Shown here one piece after another: positions 23,234 to 28,924 of a DNA stretch of 28,924 bases (position 1 is its first letter; every line of letters starts with the position of its first letter). The position numbers and the translations under genes were made by a program. The notes beneath the pieces are model-generated. The model was not told the origin of the DNA, did no database searches, and saw only the letters and a program-made list of their open reading frames with translations. The stretch comes from UBA668 sp043740085 (GTDB lineage Bacteria; Actinomycetota; Acidimicrobiia; Acidimicrobiales; Ilumatobacteraceae). Location: assembly GCA_043740085.1 (NCBI GenBank), contig JAYUCY010000009.1, forward strand, positions 1-28,924, in the 5' to 3' direction.

Positions 23234-23442
23234 CCGGTCACCTCGTAACCCGCTTCGTCAACCGCGGCTGCGAACGCCGCCGAGTCGACGAGGCCGTCGG
23301 ACTCTACGGTGACAGCACCACTGGCAAGGTCGATCTCGACGTTGGTGACATTGTCGAGCTTGGCGACTTCCTCGGAGACCGCGGCTACGCAGTGTCCGCA
23401 GGTCATGCCGGTGACGGTGAAGGTCGTGGTGGTCGTGTTCAT
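23230..23442 (-). CDS. copZ: CopZ-like copper chaperone (heavy-metal-associated domain)
   Basis: A 70-aa ferredoxin-like-fold metallochaperone that would carry Cu+ to CopA. Seen: FTVTGMTCGHCVAAVSEEV with the Cu-binding Cys15 and Cys18, then LDNVTNVEIDLASGAVTVES and AAAVDEAGYEVTG at the C-terminus, which is the full HMA domain length. The ATG at 23442 gives the typical short protein; the open frame extends further upstream into the promoter and CsoR operator, which rules that out. It is the first gene of the operon, and its stop overlaps the TTG start of the HVHP protein. Confidence 0.95.
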   Translation of the reverse strand: MNTTTTTFTVTGMTCGHCVAAVSEEVAKLDNVTNVEIDLASGAVTVESDGLVDSAAFAAAVDEAGYEVTG

Positions 23443-23499
23443 GGCTGCACTCCAGTGGTGAGATGTCCGGACCGCAGCATCCGATCTGCGACGACAACT

Positions 23500-23528
23500 A
23501 GCATATATACCCCAAGGGGGTATTGCAA
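23500..23528 (-). promoter_or_regulatory. copZ promoter with CsoR operator inside the spacer
   Basis: On the minus strand TTGCAA (23523-23528) is the -35 box and TATGCT (23500-23505) the -10 box, with 17 bases between. The spacer is almost filled by the palindrome ATACCCC-AAG-GGGGTAT (plus strand 23507-23523), a match to the G/C-tract CsoR operator type flanked by A/T. Bound CsoR would block polymerase directly. The same site lies about 40 bp upstream of csoR and could also control it. Confidence 0.85.
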
Positions 23529-23563
23529 CACACACGCGTACCCCGTACCGGTATGCTGCGCTG

Positions 23564-23869
23564 ATGAGCACGGAAACGCACGGCACGGTCCACGGCTACA
23601 CGATGGACAAGGACGACTACCTCAAGCGCCTGCGCCGGATCGAAGGGCAGGTGCGCGGCCTGCAACGGATGATCGATGAAGACACCTACTGCATCGACAT
23701 CCTTACCCAGGTCAGCGCAGTCACCAAAGCGTTGCAGAGCGTCGCGGTCGGCCTACTCGACCAACACGTACGGCACTGCGTGACCAATGCCGCGACCGAC
23801 GATCCTGACCACGCCGACAGAATGGTCACCGAAGCCACCAAAGCCATCGAGCGGCTGATCAAGTCGTAA
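23564..23869 (+). CDS. csoR: Copper-sensing repressor CsoR
   Basis: A 101-aa all-helical repressor that releases DNA when it binds Cu+. Seen: YLKRLRRIEGQVRGLQRMID, the conserved basic helix, and the Cu+ ligands Cys43 (in TYCIDILTQ), His68 and Cys72 (in LLDQHVRHCV). The ligand spacing (25 and 4) is the same as in mycobacterial CsoR (Cys36, His61, Cys65), which separates it from the nickel sensor RcnR and the formaldehyde sensor FrmR. The ATG at 23564 lies about 40 bp from the palindromic operator. It is divergent from the copZ operon, the standard arrangement for autoregulated copper control, and is convergent with the DUF3494 gene downstream. Confidence 0.95.
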   Translation: MSTETHGTVHGYTMDKDDYLKRLRRIEGQVRGLQRMIDEDTYCIDILTQVSAVTKALQSVAVGLLDQHVRHCVTNAATDDPDHADRMVTEATKAIERLIKS

Positions 23870-23905
23870 CAACGTACGCAGGCCCGTGGTAACTGAGACC
23901 GTGCT

Positions 23906-24793
23906 TCAGGGAACTCGGCGGCGTCGAGTGGTGATGAGCAACATGCTGCCGACGATGATCGCGAGCGCTGCCGCCATGCCTGAAGCCTCGGCGCGGTGCG
24001 TTCCGCCCGTGGCAGGCAAGGTCACCCCGGCTGGCATCGTCGGCGGCGGTGCAGCAGTGGTGGGGGTCGTGGCCGGCGCGCCAGCGGTGCAGATCGCGCC
24101 GTTGATGGTGTTGGTGTCCAGGGTGACCTCGCCGTTGCGGGCGAGCAGCCGACCGGTAATCACCGCTCCGGTGGCGGCGGTGATGGATGTCAATGCCAAC
24201 ACGGTGCCGACGAACACCGAGTTCGTGGCGAGTGTCGCGGAGCTGGTGACTTGCCAGAACACGTTGCACGGGCTACCACCGTTGATCATGGCAACGGTGC
24301 TCGTCGACGCGGTGATGAGCGTGCTCGCTGTTTGGAACACGAAGACGGCGTTCGGGTCGCCTTGGGCATCGAGCGTGAGTGTCCCGGTCAGTCCTAGTGT
24401 CGCCCCGGTGTAGACGCCCGGTATGAGAGTTTGTCCGCCGAGGTCAGCGGTCACGGTGGAAGTCGGGGAGCGTCCGGCGGCATCGTTGTAGGCCGTGGTG
24501 ACGTCGGCTTGTGCTTGGAGGGCGACGGCGTCAGCGACATGCATTGTCCCGTTGTTGACCGTGCCGGGCGGGAAACCCGTCACCGCCGAGCCAGGGCTCA
24601 ACCCGATATCCCCGGAGATGACCGATGGGCCGGTGTTGGTGATCGTTTGCCCGGCGAGGATGGCGAAGCTTGCAGCTGTGCCGAGACCGACCGGCGCTTG
24701 TGCAGCGTTGGCTTGAGAGCCGCCGACACCGGCGACGGCGACACCAAGCGTGACAGCGAAGAGGGCACTGGAGAATCGCCGACGGTTGTTCAT
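23906..24793 (-). CDS. Ice-binding-like (DUF3494) surface protein with LPXTG sorting signal
   Basis: A 295-aa exported protein. Residues 1-31 are a signal peptide (RRRFSSALFAVTLGVAVAGV...ANAA). Residues about 35-225 form a DUF3494 ice-binding-like beta-helix domain, seen in LGTAASFAILAGQTITNTG, VISGDIGLSPGSAVTGF, TLIPGVYTGATLGLTGTLTL and NAVFVFQTAST. A Pro/Thr-rich linker follows. The C-terminus is LPATGG at about residue 259, then a hydrophobic stretch and RRRR, a standard sortase signal. It would be anchored to the cell wall. DUF3494 proteins bind ice in some bacteria, but others act as adhesins, so 'ice-binding' is a family label. The start overlaps the upstream membrane protein by four bases (ATGA), so the two are coupled. 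Confidence 0.88.
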   Translation of the reverse strand: MNNRRRFSSALFAVTLGVAVAGVGGSQANAAQAPVGLGTAASFAILAGQTITNTGPSVISGDIGLSPGSAVTGFPPGTVNNGTMHVADAVALQAQADVTTAYNDAAGRSPTSTVTADLGGQTLIPGVYTGATLGLTGTLTLDAQGDPNAVFVFQTASTLITASTSTVAMINGGSPCNVFWQVTSSATLATNSVFVGTVLALTSITAATGAVITGRLLARNGEVTLDTNTINGAICTAGAPATTPTTAAPPPTMPAGVTLPATGGTHRAEASGMAAALAIIVGSMLLITTRRRRVP

Positions 24794-25146
24794 GATGGCG
24801 ACTCTTCGGTGGACGTGTCCTTGGCAAGCGCGTCATCGTTCCGGACTGGCCGGTCCGGGTCGATACTGTCTGCTCGAGTGTTGAGATCGGCGGCCACTTC
24901 GCGCTTCACGGTGGCAGCTTGAAGTTCTTGTTCGGCGTTCGCCAGCTGGCGTCGGGCAGTGGCGGCCAACTCAGTGGCGTGCGACTCCTGAAGCGATGCT
25001 GCCTTCGTGGCGGCCTCAGCATCGGCGCGGTGGTCGGCGGCGTGAGCACGCAGGACGGAAGCCTGCGCCTTGGCCCGGCGCTGGACGAGCATGACGACGA
25101 CAGCCACAACGACGACGACGGCGAGCAGGATAACGGCAGTATTCAT
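24790..25146 (-). CDS. Small membrane protein with coiled-coil tail
   Basis: I do not recognise the family. The 118-aa chain has one N-terminal membrane helix (ILLAVVVVVAVVVMLVQRR, residues 6-24). A long charged, Ala-rich helix follows (about 25-90, e.g. AKAQASVLRAHAADHRADAE) with heptad spacing, predicted coiled coil. A short acidic tail ends the chain. The topology is probably N-out or N-in with the coil in the cytoplasm. The ATG at 25146 lies directly after a TATAAT box, so the mRNA is likely leaderless. It is the first gene of an operon with the LPXTG DUF3494 protein, overlapping by four bases. It may help in assembly or stability of that surface protein, but this is only inferred. Confidence 0.7.
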   Translation of the reverse strand: MNTAVILLAVVVVVAVVVMLVQRRAKAQASVLRAHAADHRADAEAATKAASLQESHATELAATARRQLANAEQELQAATVKREVAADLNTRADSIDPDRPVRNDDALAKDTSTEESPS

Positions 25147-25152
25147 AACGGA

Positions 25153-25180
25153 ATTATACCCACCGCGGAGATGCCTCAAA
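25153..25180 (-). promoter_or_regulatory. Promoter of a leaderless transcript
   Basis: On the minus strand a perfect TATAAT (25153-25158) has its last base 6 bases before the ATG at 25146, so transcription would start at or next to the start codon. A -35-like TTTGAG (25175-25180) lies 16 bases upstream. There is no room for a Shine-Dalgarno. Confidence 0.65.
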
Positions 25181-25226
25181 CGTCTCCGACTGTAACTCGC
25201 TGCATTGGAAGAGGTTCAGGCCATGA

Positions 25227-26597
25227 TCACCCGATTCTTGCTCGCGCCGGCCCGCTGAGGACATCTGAGAGCATCTCGAGTGCGCGAGGAAATGCATGTG
25301 AGGCTGACCGGCTGTACCCGATGACGAGACCCTGCTGCGTGAGTGGCCCGACAGCATGGTCGGCGAGGCCGAACAACGCAACCGACCGTTGGGCGGCTCG
25401 CTCGATGATCTCGCGTTCGTCGCGATCGTGCAGCAGCGCCGTGAGGTGGAGGCCGGCCGACACGCCGGTCACTTCGAGCCACCTCGCGTCGTCGGTGAGT
25501 ATGCGCATCATCGCATCGCGTCGCCGCCGGTAGTGGAGACGCTGAGCGCGCACGTGACGGTCGAGCTGTCCGGATGTGATGAACGTTGCGAGCGCCGCCT
25601 GTTCGATTGCGGAGACGCGGTCGCGACGAACCCGCATCGTGTCGAGCACGGGCTCCAGCAGCGCTGAGGGAAGCACCAGCCACGCGAGCGCCACACCCGG
25701 CGCAAGTGACTTGCTCGCCGTGCCGCCATAGATGACCCGTTCGTGATCCAGGCCCTGCATCGCGCCGACGGGTCGCCGGTCGTAGCGGAACTCGCCATCG
25801 TAGTCGTCCTCGACTATCCAACCACCGCTCTCGCGCGCCCATGTGACGAGTGCGGCGCGTCGCGCGGGAGAGAGCACGACACCCATTGGGTACTGATGGG
25901 CGGGTGTGCACGTGACCGCACCGACGTCACACAGCTCCTCGACAAGAAGTCCCTCGGCGTCGATGGCGATGGGCGCGATGTCGGGTCCGGCCGCGGCGAC
26001 GATCCTGGCGATGGATGGCAGGCATGGGTTCTCGACAGCGACGCGTTCGATGCCGAGGCGATGGAACGTCGCGGCAAGCGCCGACAGGGCGGCGGCGAAG
26101 CCGCCGAAGATCACGATGCGCGAAGGATCGGTGACAACCGCCCGCGATCGGGCGAGGTATGCGGACAGCGCCTCGCGAAGCGCCGCCAGGCCTTGCCGGT
26201 CGCCGTACCGAAGGAGATCATCGGGGCTCGTGTGCAACACCTTGCGGATGGCCGCGGCCCAGGCCTGACGCGGGAACGAGCTCGGGTCAGGCTCGCCCGG
26301 CAACAATTCGACAAAGAACGGGTTCGGGCGCTCGGACGGTGACGAAGTGTCCGTCCTGCGGATGTTCGCGACCGTCGTGCCCGATCCGGCGACCATGACG
26401 AGGTAGCCCTCGGCCCCGAGTTGTTCGTACGCAGCCACCACGGTTGCGCGTGCGCATCCGAGGTCGCCGGCGAGCTCGCGGGTCGACGGCAACCGCGTGC
26501 CGGGACCGAGATAGCCGTCGACAATCGATTGGCGGAGCGCCCGCTCGACTGCGACAGCTCTGGTACGTCCTGAGCCGACGTCCAACAAGATGTCCAA
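25227..26597 (-). CDS. MocR/PdxR-type regulator (GntR HTH fused to PLP aminotransferase fold)
   Basis: A 456-aa transcription factor. Residues about 10-80 form a GntR winged helix (RALRQSIVDGYLGPGTRLPS, TRELAGDLGCARATVVAAYE). Residues 110-450 are a fold-type I aminotransferase. Seen: RYGDRQGLAALREALSAYLA, VENPCLPSIARIV, the TPAHQYPMGVVLSPARR stretch, EDDYDGEFRYDRRP, and the PLP-binding Lys296 in GGTASKSLAPGVALAW. Such proteins usually sense PLP or an amino compound rather than catalyse. The start is TTG at 26597: no ATG or GTG is nearby, and homology begins there. The DNA just upstream has two TGGTCTA copies, probable binding sites. It is divergent from a small membrane protein that is the natural target. 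PLP-synthesis genes are not in the window, so the regulated function is open. Confidence 0.9.
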   Translation of the reverse strand: MDILLDVGSGRTRAVAVERALRQSIVDGYLGPGTRLPSTRELAGDLGCARATVVAAYEQLGAEGYLVMVAGSGTTVANIRRTDTSSPSERPNPFFVELLPGEPDPSSFPRQAWAAAIRKVLHTSPDDLLRYGDRQGLAALREALSAYLARSRAVVTDPSRIVIFGGFAAALSALAATFHRLGIERVAVENPCLPSIARIVAAAGPDIAPIAIDAEGLLVEELCDVGAVTCTPAHQYPMGVVLSPARRAALVTWARESGGWIVEDDYDGEFRYDRRPVGAMQGLDHERVIYGGTASKSLAPGVALAWLVLPSALLEPVLDTMRVRRDRVSAIEQAALATFITSGQLDRHVRAQRLHYRRRRDAMMRILTDDARWLEVTGVSAGLHLTALLHDRDEREIIERAAQRSVALFGLADHAVGPLTQQGLVIGYSRSASHAFPRALEMLSDVLSGPARARIG

Positions 26598-26598
26598 C

Positions 26599-26641
26599 TG
26601 GTCTACCTTTGGGAGGCGTAAGTGGTCTAGAAGTCCAGACC
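26599..26641. promoter_or_regulatory. Direct and inverted repeats between MocR and the divergent gene
   Basis: TGGTCTA occurs at 26599-26605 and again at 26623-26629. GGTCT (26624-26628) is also an inverted partner of AGACC (26637-26641). Direct repeats with a partial inverted copy are characteristic of MocR operators, and the site touches the regulator's start codon. Confidence 0.6.
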
Positions 26642-26662
26642 GTGTTTTCGTACGCTACTCGC

Positions 26663-27121
26663 ATGGAGACAAAGGCCAAGTCCTGGGTGCGTGTCGGGAT
26701 CGCCGTCGCAATGGGCGGGCCGCAACTGCTCATCGGCCTGTGGGCGTTGCTTGCGCCGAAGAATTGGTTCGAGACGTTTCCAGGGTTCGACCCCCGAGTC
26801 GTTGCGGCCGAGCCGCCCTACAACGAGCACCTGTCCCGCGACGTCGGCGCCGGCTTCCTCGCCACGGGGGTCGTCTTGGTCGTTGCAGCCGTGTGGGCGA
26901 ACCGAGTTGCGATCCACATCGCTCTGCTCGCGTTCGTCGCGTTCACAATCCCTCACGTTCTCTACCACGCGACGAATCCGGCGCTCGCGCTCACTGGCGT
27001 GGAGAACGCCGTCAACACACTGTCGCTCGCTAGTGGGCTCGTGCTTGCGGTGGTGTTCGCGTGGCAGCTGCGCGGCACGCCCGATCGCGCAGCCACAGCA
27101 ACCGAGTTGACGCACCGATGA
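26663..27121 (+). CDS. Four-helix membrane protein, divergent partner of the MocR regulator
   Basis: Family not recognised. The 152-aa product has four hydrophobic segments: VGIAVAMGGPQLLIGLWALLA, VGAGFLATGVVLVVAAVWAN, IALLAFVAFTIPHVLYHA and TLSLASGLVLAVVFAWQL. A conserved-looking loop (LAPKNWFETFPGFDPRV) lies between the first two, facing outside or inside. The ATG at 26663 is the first in the homologous-looking region; the frame continues upstream into the regulator's operator and is discarded. It is likely controlled by the divergent MocR protein. Function could be transport or metabolite handling; no sequence motif decides. Confidence 0.72.
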   Translation: METKAKSWVRVGIAVAMGGPQLLIGLWALLAPKNWFETFPGFDPRVVAAEPPYNEHLSRDVGAGFLATGVVLVVAAVWANRVAIHIALLAFVAFTIPHVLYHATNPALALTGVENAVNTLSLASGLVLAVVFAWQLRGTPDRAATATELTHR

Positions 27122-27190
27122 ACCGCCCAATGACGGTGCTCACGAGCGTCGGTGGCGGCCTCCGGAACCGCTGACCCTGAGGTGCGACCG

Positions 27191-28747
27191 CTATTTGTAG
27201 TCGCTCAAGATCTCGGTGGCGGCGCGCTGGCCGGTTTCCACTGCGCCGTTGAGGTAGCCCTGGAAGTCGACGGAGGTGTGTTCGCCGGCGAAGTGGCAGC
27301 GGCCGCTGCGCTCGCGTTCGACCCCGGCGAAGGCTTGGTACTGGCCGACCTTCCAGTATGAGTACGAGCCGCGCTGGTAGGGGCTGGCGGGCCAGTAGTC
27401 GATCGTTGCTCGCCCGTTGAGCTTGCCGCTGATACCCGGGAAGATCGGCTCGAGTTGGTTCGCGAATATCTCCGATCGGGAGAGGGGTGTGCCGGTTCCG
27501 AAGCTGTCACCGATCAGTCCACCGGTGTAGTCGACCAGGATGCCGGGTGTGCCTGGTTGAGCACGAGTGACCTCCCAGGTCGCCTGGTAGCCGGTATCCG
27601 CGTAGCTGTCGCCGTTACCACCCAGCGTTCGCCAGTGCCGGTCAACGAACTGCACGTTGAGCTTGGAGTTGGTGCCCATGCCCTGCTCCCGGATCGCCCG
27701 GATCTTGCGATCACCGAAACCCGCTCGGTTGAAGTCGAGTGTGCGCAGCACCGCAAAGGGCAGCGCGAGCACAACTCGATCTGCGGTCTGGTTCACTAAT
27801 CTGCCAGCCTGCCGCAGCGTCAGGTCGTAGCCACCATCGGCACGCTGGGCGATCTTTGTGAGCGCTGAGCCGGCGACGATCTGCCCGCTGAGCTGTGTGG
27901 TCAACCCGGAGACGACGCGGTCGTTGCCGCCACGTACATGGTACTTCTCGTTCGACGGTCCAAACAGACGGAGCTGACCCTGCCCGGAGTAGCCGAGCAG
28001 GTAGAGCAGGTTCAGCGAGCTCTGCTGCGAACATTCGGCGCCGTATTCGATGTTGTACGCCACGTCGAGCAATTGGCCGAGCCGCGACGTCATACCACCC
28101 GGGACACTTTCCTCGATCCAATCGATGATCGACATCGAATCGAGTTGGCGGCCACGGACGGTCGACAGGTTGTACAGCGTTGGATAGCTGGCACCCTGCA
28201 CGTCGCTCTTGATCTTTTGCCAGATCGACTTCATGTCGTTGGTCGCGTCGATGAGCGAGTACGGCGCGTTGTCGAACCAGAACTTCGGCTCGGTTGCGCT
28301 CTCCTCGGCGGCGAGCAGGTTGTCGAGCACCAGTCCCAACGACCTGCACAACTGGCGGATCTGAGTGTGGCCTTGATCGATCAGTTCGCCGCCGTGCTCG
28401 GCGATCTGTCCGGCCGCGAACGTGTCACGATCCGACCACGCCCGCCCACCCAACCGGTCCGGGTGCGCGTCGTGAACCTCGGCGACGTAGCCGACTTTGC
28501 GTAACTCGTACGCGCACGTCAGCCCGGCCAAGCCTGCCCCGATGATGATGATCCGCTCCGACCCGGCTGCGGCCGCCGGCGCCGGCTGCCCCAGACGCCA
28601 CGTTGCCGCAGCCGCGCCCACCACAGCTGCGCCCACGAGAAAGCTGCGCCGGCTGCTGCCCTGCGACGGACCGCTGTCTCCGTGATCCGAGGCGTGCAAC
28701 TCGCGTGCAGCCTGCTCGAACATCGACAGCAATGGTGTGTGTGCCAT
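27191..28747 (-). CDS. Tat-exported flavin amine oxidase-like FAD enzyme
   Basis: An FAD-dependent oxidoreductase of the flavin monoamine oxidase superfamily, 518 aa. A Tat signal is seen at residues 32-62 (SSRRSFLVGAAVVGAAAATW, with the twin Arg in SRRSFL), so the folded protein is exported with its FAD. The dinucleotide fold is IIIIGAGLAGLTCAYELRKV, followed by GGRAWSDRDTF. C-terminal FAD-contacting segments are HFAGEHTSVDFQGYLNGAVE and TGQRAATEIL. The substrate could be an amine or amino acid; several catalysis-defining residues cannot be judged here. The ATG at 28747 precedes an N-terminal helix of about 30 residues before the Tat motif, longer than usual for Tat signals. It is the last full gene before the insertion sequence and convergent with the membrane protein. 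Confidence 0.88.
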   Translation of the reverse strand: MAHTPLLSMFEQAARELHASDHGDSGPSQGSSRRSFLVGAAVVGAAAATWRLGQPAPAAAAGSERIIIIGAGLAGLTCAYELRKVGYVAEVHDAHPDRLGGRAWSDRDTFAAGQIAEHGGELIDQGHTQIRQLCRSLGLVLDNLLAAEESATEPKFWFDNAPYSLIDATNDMKSIWQKIKSDVQGASYPTLYNLSTVRGRQLDSMSIIDWIEESVPGGMTSRLGQLLDVAYNIEYGAECSQQSSLNLLYLLGYSGQGQLRLFGPSNEKYHVRGGNDRVVSGLTTQLSGQIVAGSALTKIAQRADGGYDLTLRQAGRLVNQTADRVVLALPFAVLRTLDFNRAGFGDRKIRAIREQGMGTNSKLNVQFVDRHWRTLGGNGDSYADTGYQATWEVTRAQPGTPGILVDYTGGLIGDSFGTGTPLSRSEIFANQLEPIFPGISGKLNGRATIDYWPASPYQRGSYSYWKVGQYQAFAGVERERSGRCHFAGEHTSVDFQGYLNGAVETGQRAATEILSDYK

Positions 28748-28831
28748 CCCAGCTTCCTTCCGATATGCCGAAGGTCATCGGCTCGACCACGAACCCTACA
28801 CATCCCTCGAACGGAGCCTTCGCAGTCGCTA

Positions 28832-28924
28832 GTGTCCTGAGTCAGAAATAGTTCGCGTTGTTGTGGTAGTTGGAGTACGATCAACGGGTGGCTGGTCGTG
28901 GTCGTCCAAGAGCGTTGTTGACGG
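28832..28924 (+). mobile_element. Left end of an IS630-type insertion sequence (truncated by window edge)
   Basis: After a TA dinucleotide (28830-28831), the usual IS630/Tc1 target, the sequence changes to a GTGTCCTGAGTCAG stretch and then runs directly into a transposase-like start. The overall composition is less GC-rich than the neighbouring genes. The right end and the matching inverted repeat are outside the window, so the boundary is provisional. Confidence 0.5.
28888..28924 (+). CDS. Transposase N-terminus, IS630 family-like (3' end outside window)
   Basis: From GTG 28888 the frame reads V/M-AGRGRPRALLT and is open to the edge. A start of the form MAxRGRPxAxL is typical of IS630-family transposases of actinobacteria. 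Only 12 codons are visible, so the catalytic DDE domain cannot be checked. Confidence 0.5.
   Translation, partial: MAGRGRPRALLT

Noticed and set aside
1..28924. tRNA, rRNA and CRISPR search by eye
   Set aside because: No convincing T-loop, rRNA or repeat-spacer pattern was seen; a covariance-model scan would be needed to exclude a small RNA.

Overview
The window is high-GC bacterial chromosome, densely coded on both strands. It looks like an actinobacterium: a FurA-KatG pair, two mycothiol-type DinB/MDMPI proteins, an F420-type luciferase-like oxidoreductase, a SARP remnant, a CsoR copper repressor, and several leaderless or TTG/GTG starts. A class such as Acidimicrobiia would fit, but that placement is inference. 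No rRNA, tRNA or CRISPR array was seen.

Layout. 1-3.8 kb: the 3' end of selO, an EcsC-like protein, an ECF sigma factor overlapping a four-helix membrane protein (probable anti-sigma factor), and a convergent membrane protein. 3.9-5.6 kb: an MDMPI-like enzyme and a broken SARP regulator. 5.7-7.6 kb: a SAM methyltransferase and an aldo/keto reductase, closed by a strong two-sided hairpin. 7.6-10.4 kb: the furA-katG oxidative stress operon. 10.5-11.4 kb: a luciferase-like oxidoreductase, then a palindrome-rich gap. 11.7-13.8 kb: a tight ferredoxin, cytochrome P450, TetR operon. 13.9-15.8 kb: two divergent DinB-superfamily genes and a B12-binding-domain remnant. 15.8-19.6 kb: an LdhA-type dehydrogenase, a two-component system, and a divergent secreted acidic protein with duplicated CX11C modules; an array of 10-bp repeats lies between the regulator and that protein. 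19.7-20.0 kb: a decayed short-chain dehydrogenase. 20.0-23.9 kb: a copper resistance locus (copA, a secreted HVHP protein, copZ, divergent csoR) with the operator lying inside the copZ promoter. 23.9-25.2 kb: a leaderless operon for a small membrane coiled-coil protein and an LPXTG-tailed ice-binding-like (DUF3494) protein. 25.2-28.7 kb: a MocR/PdxR regulator divergent from a membrane protein, and a Tat-exported flavin amine oxidase-like enzyme. The right edge enters what looks like an IS630-type insertion sequence.

Most genes belong to small self-contained units with a local regulator (FurA, TetR, the two-component pair, CsoR, MocR). Three decayed genes (SARP, B12-binding domain, SDR) and the insertion sequence suggest ongoing gene loss between these units. 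The least explained parts are the CX11C protein with its two-component system, the HVHP protein inside the copper operon, and the LPXTG DUF3494 operon.
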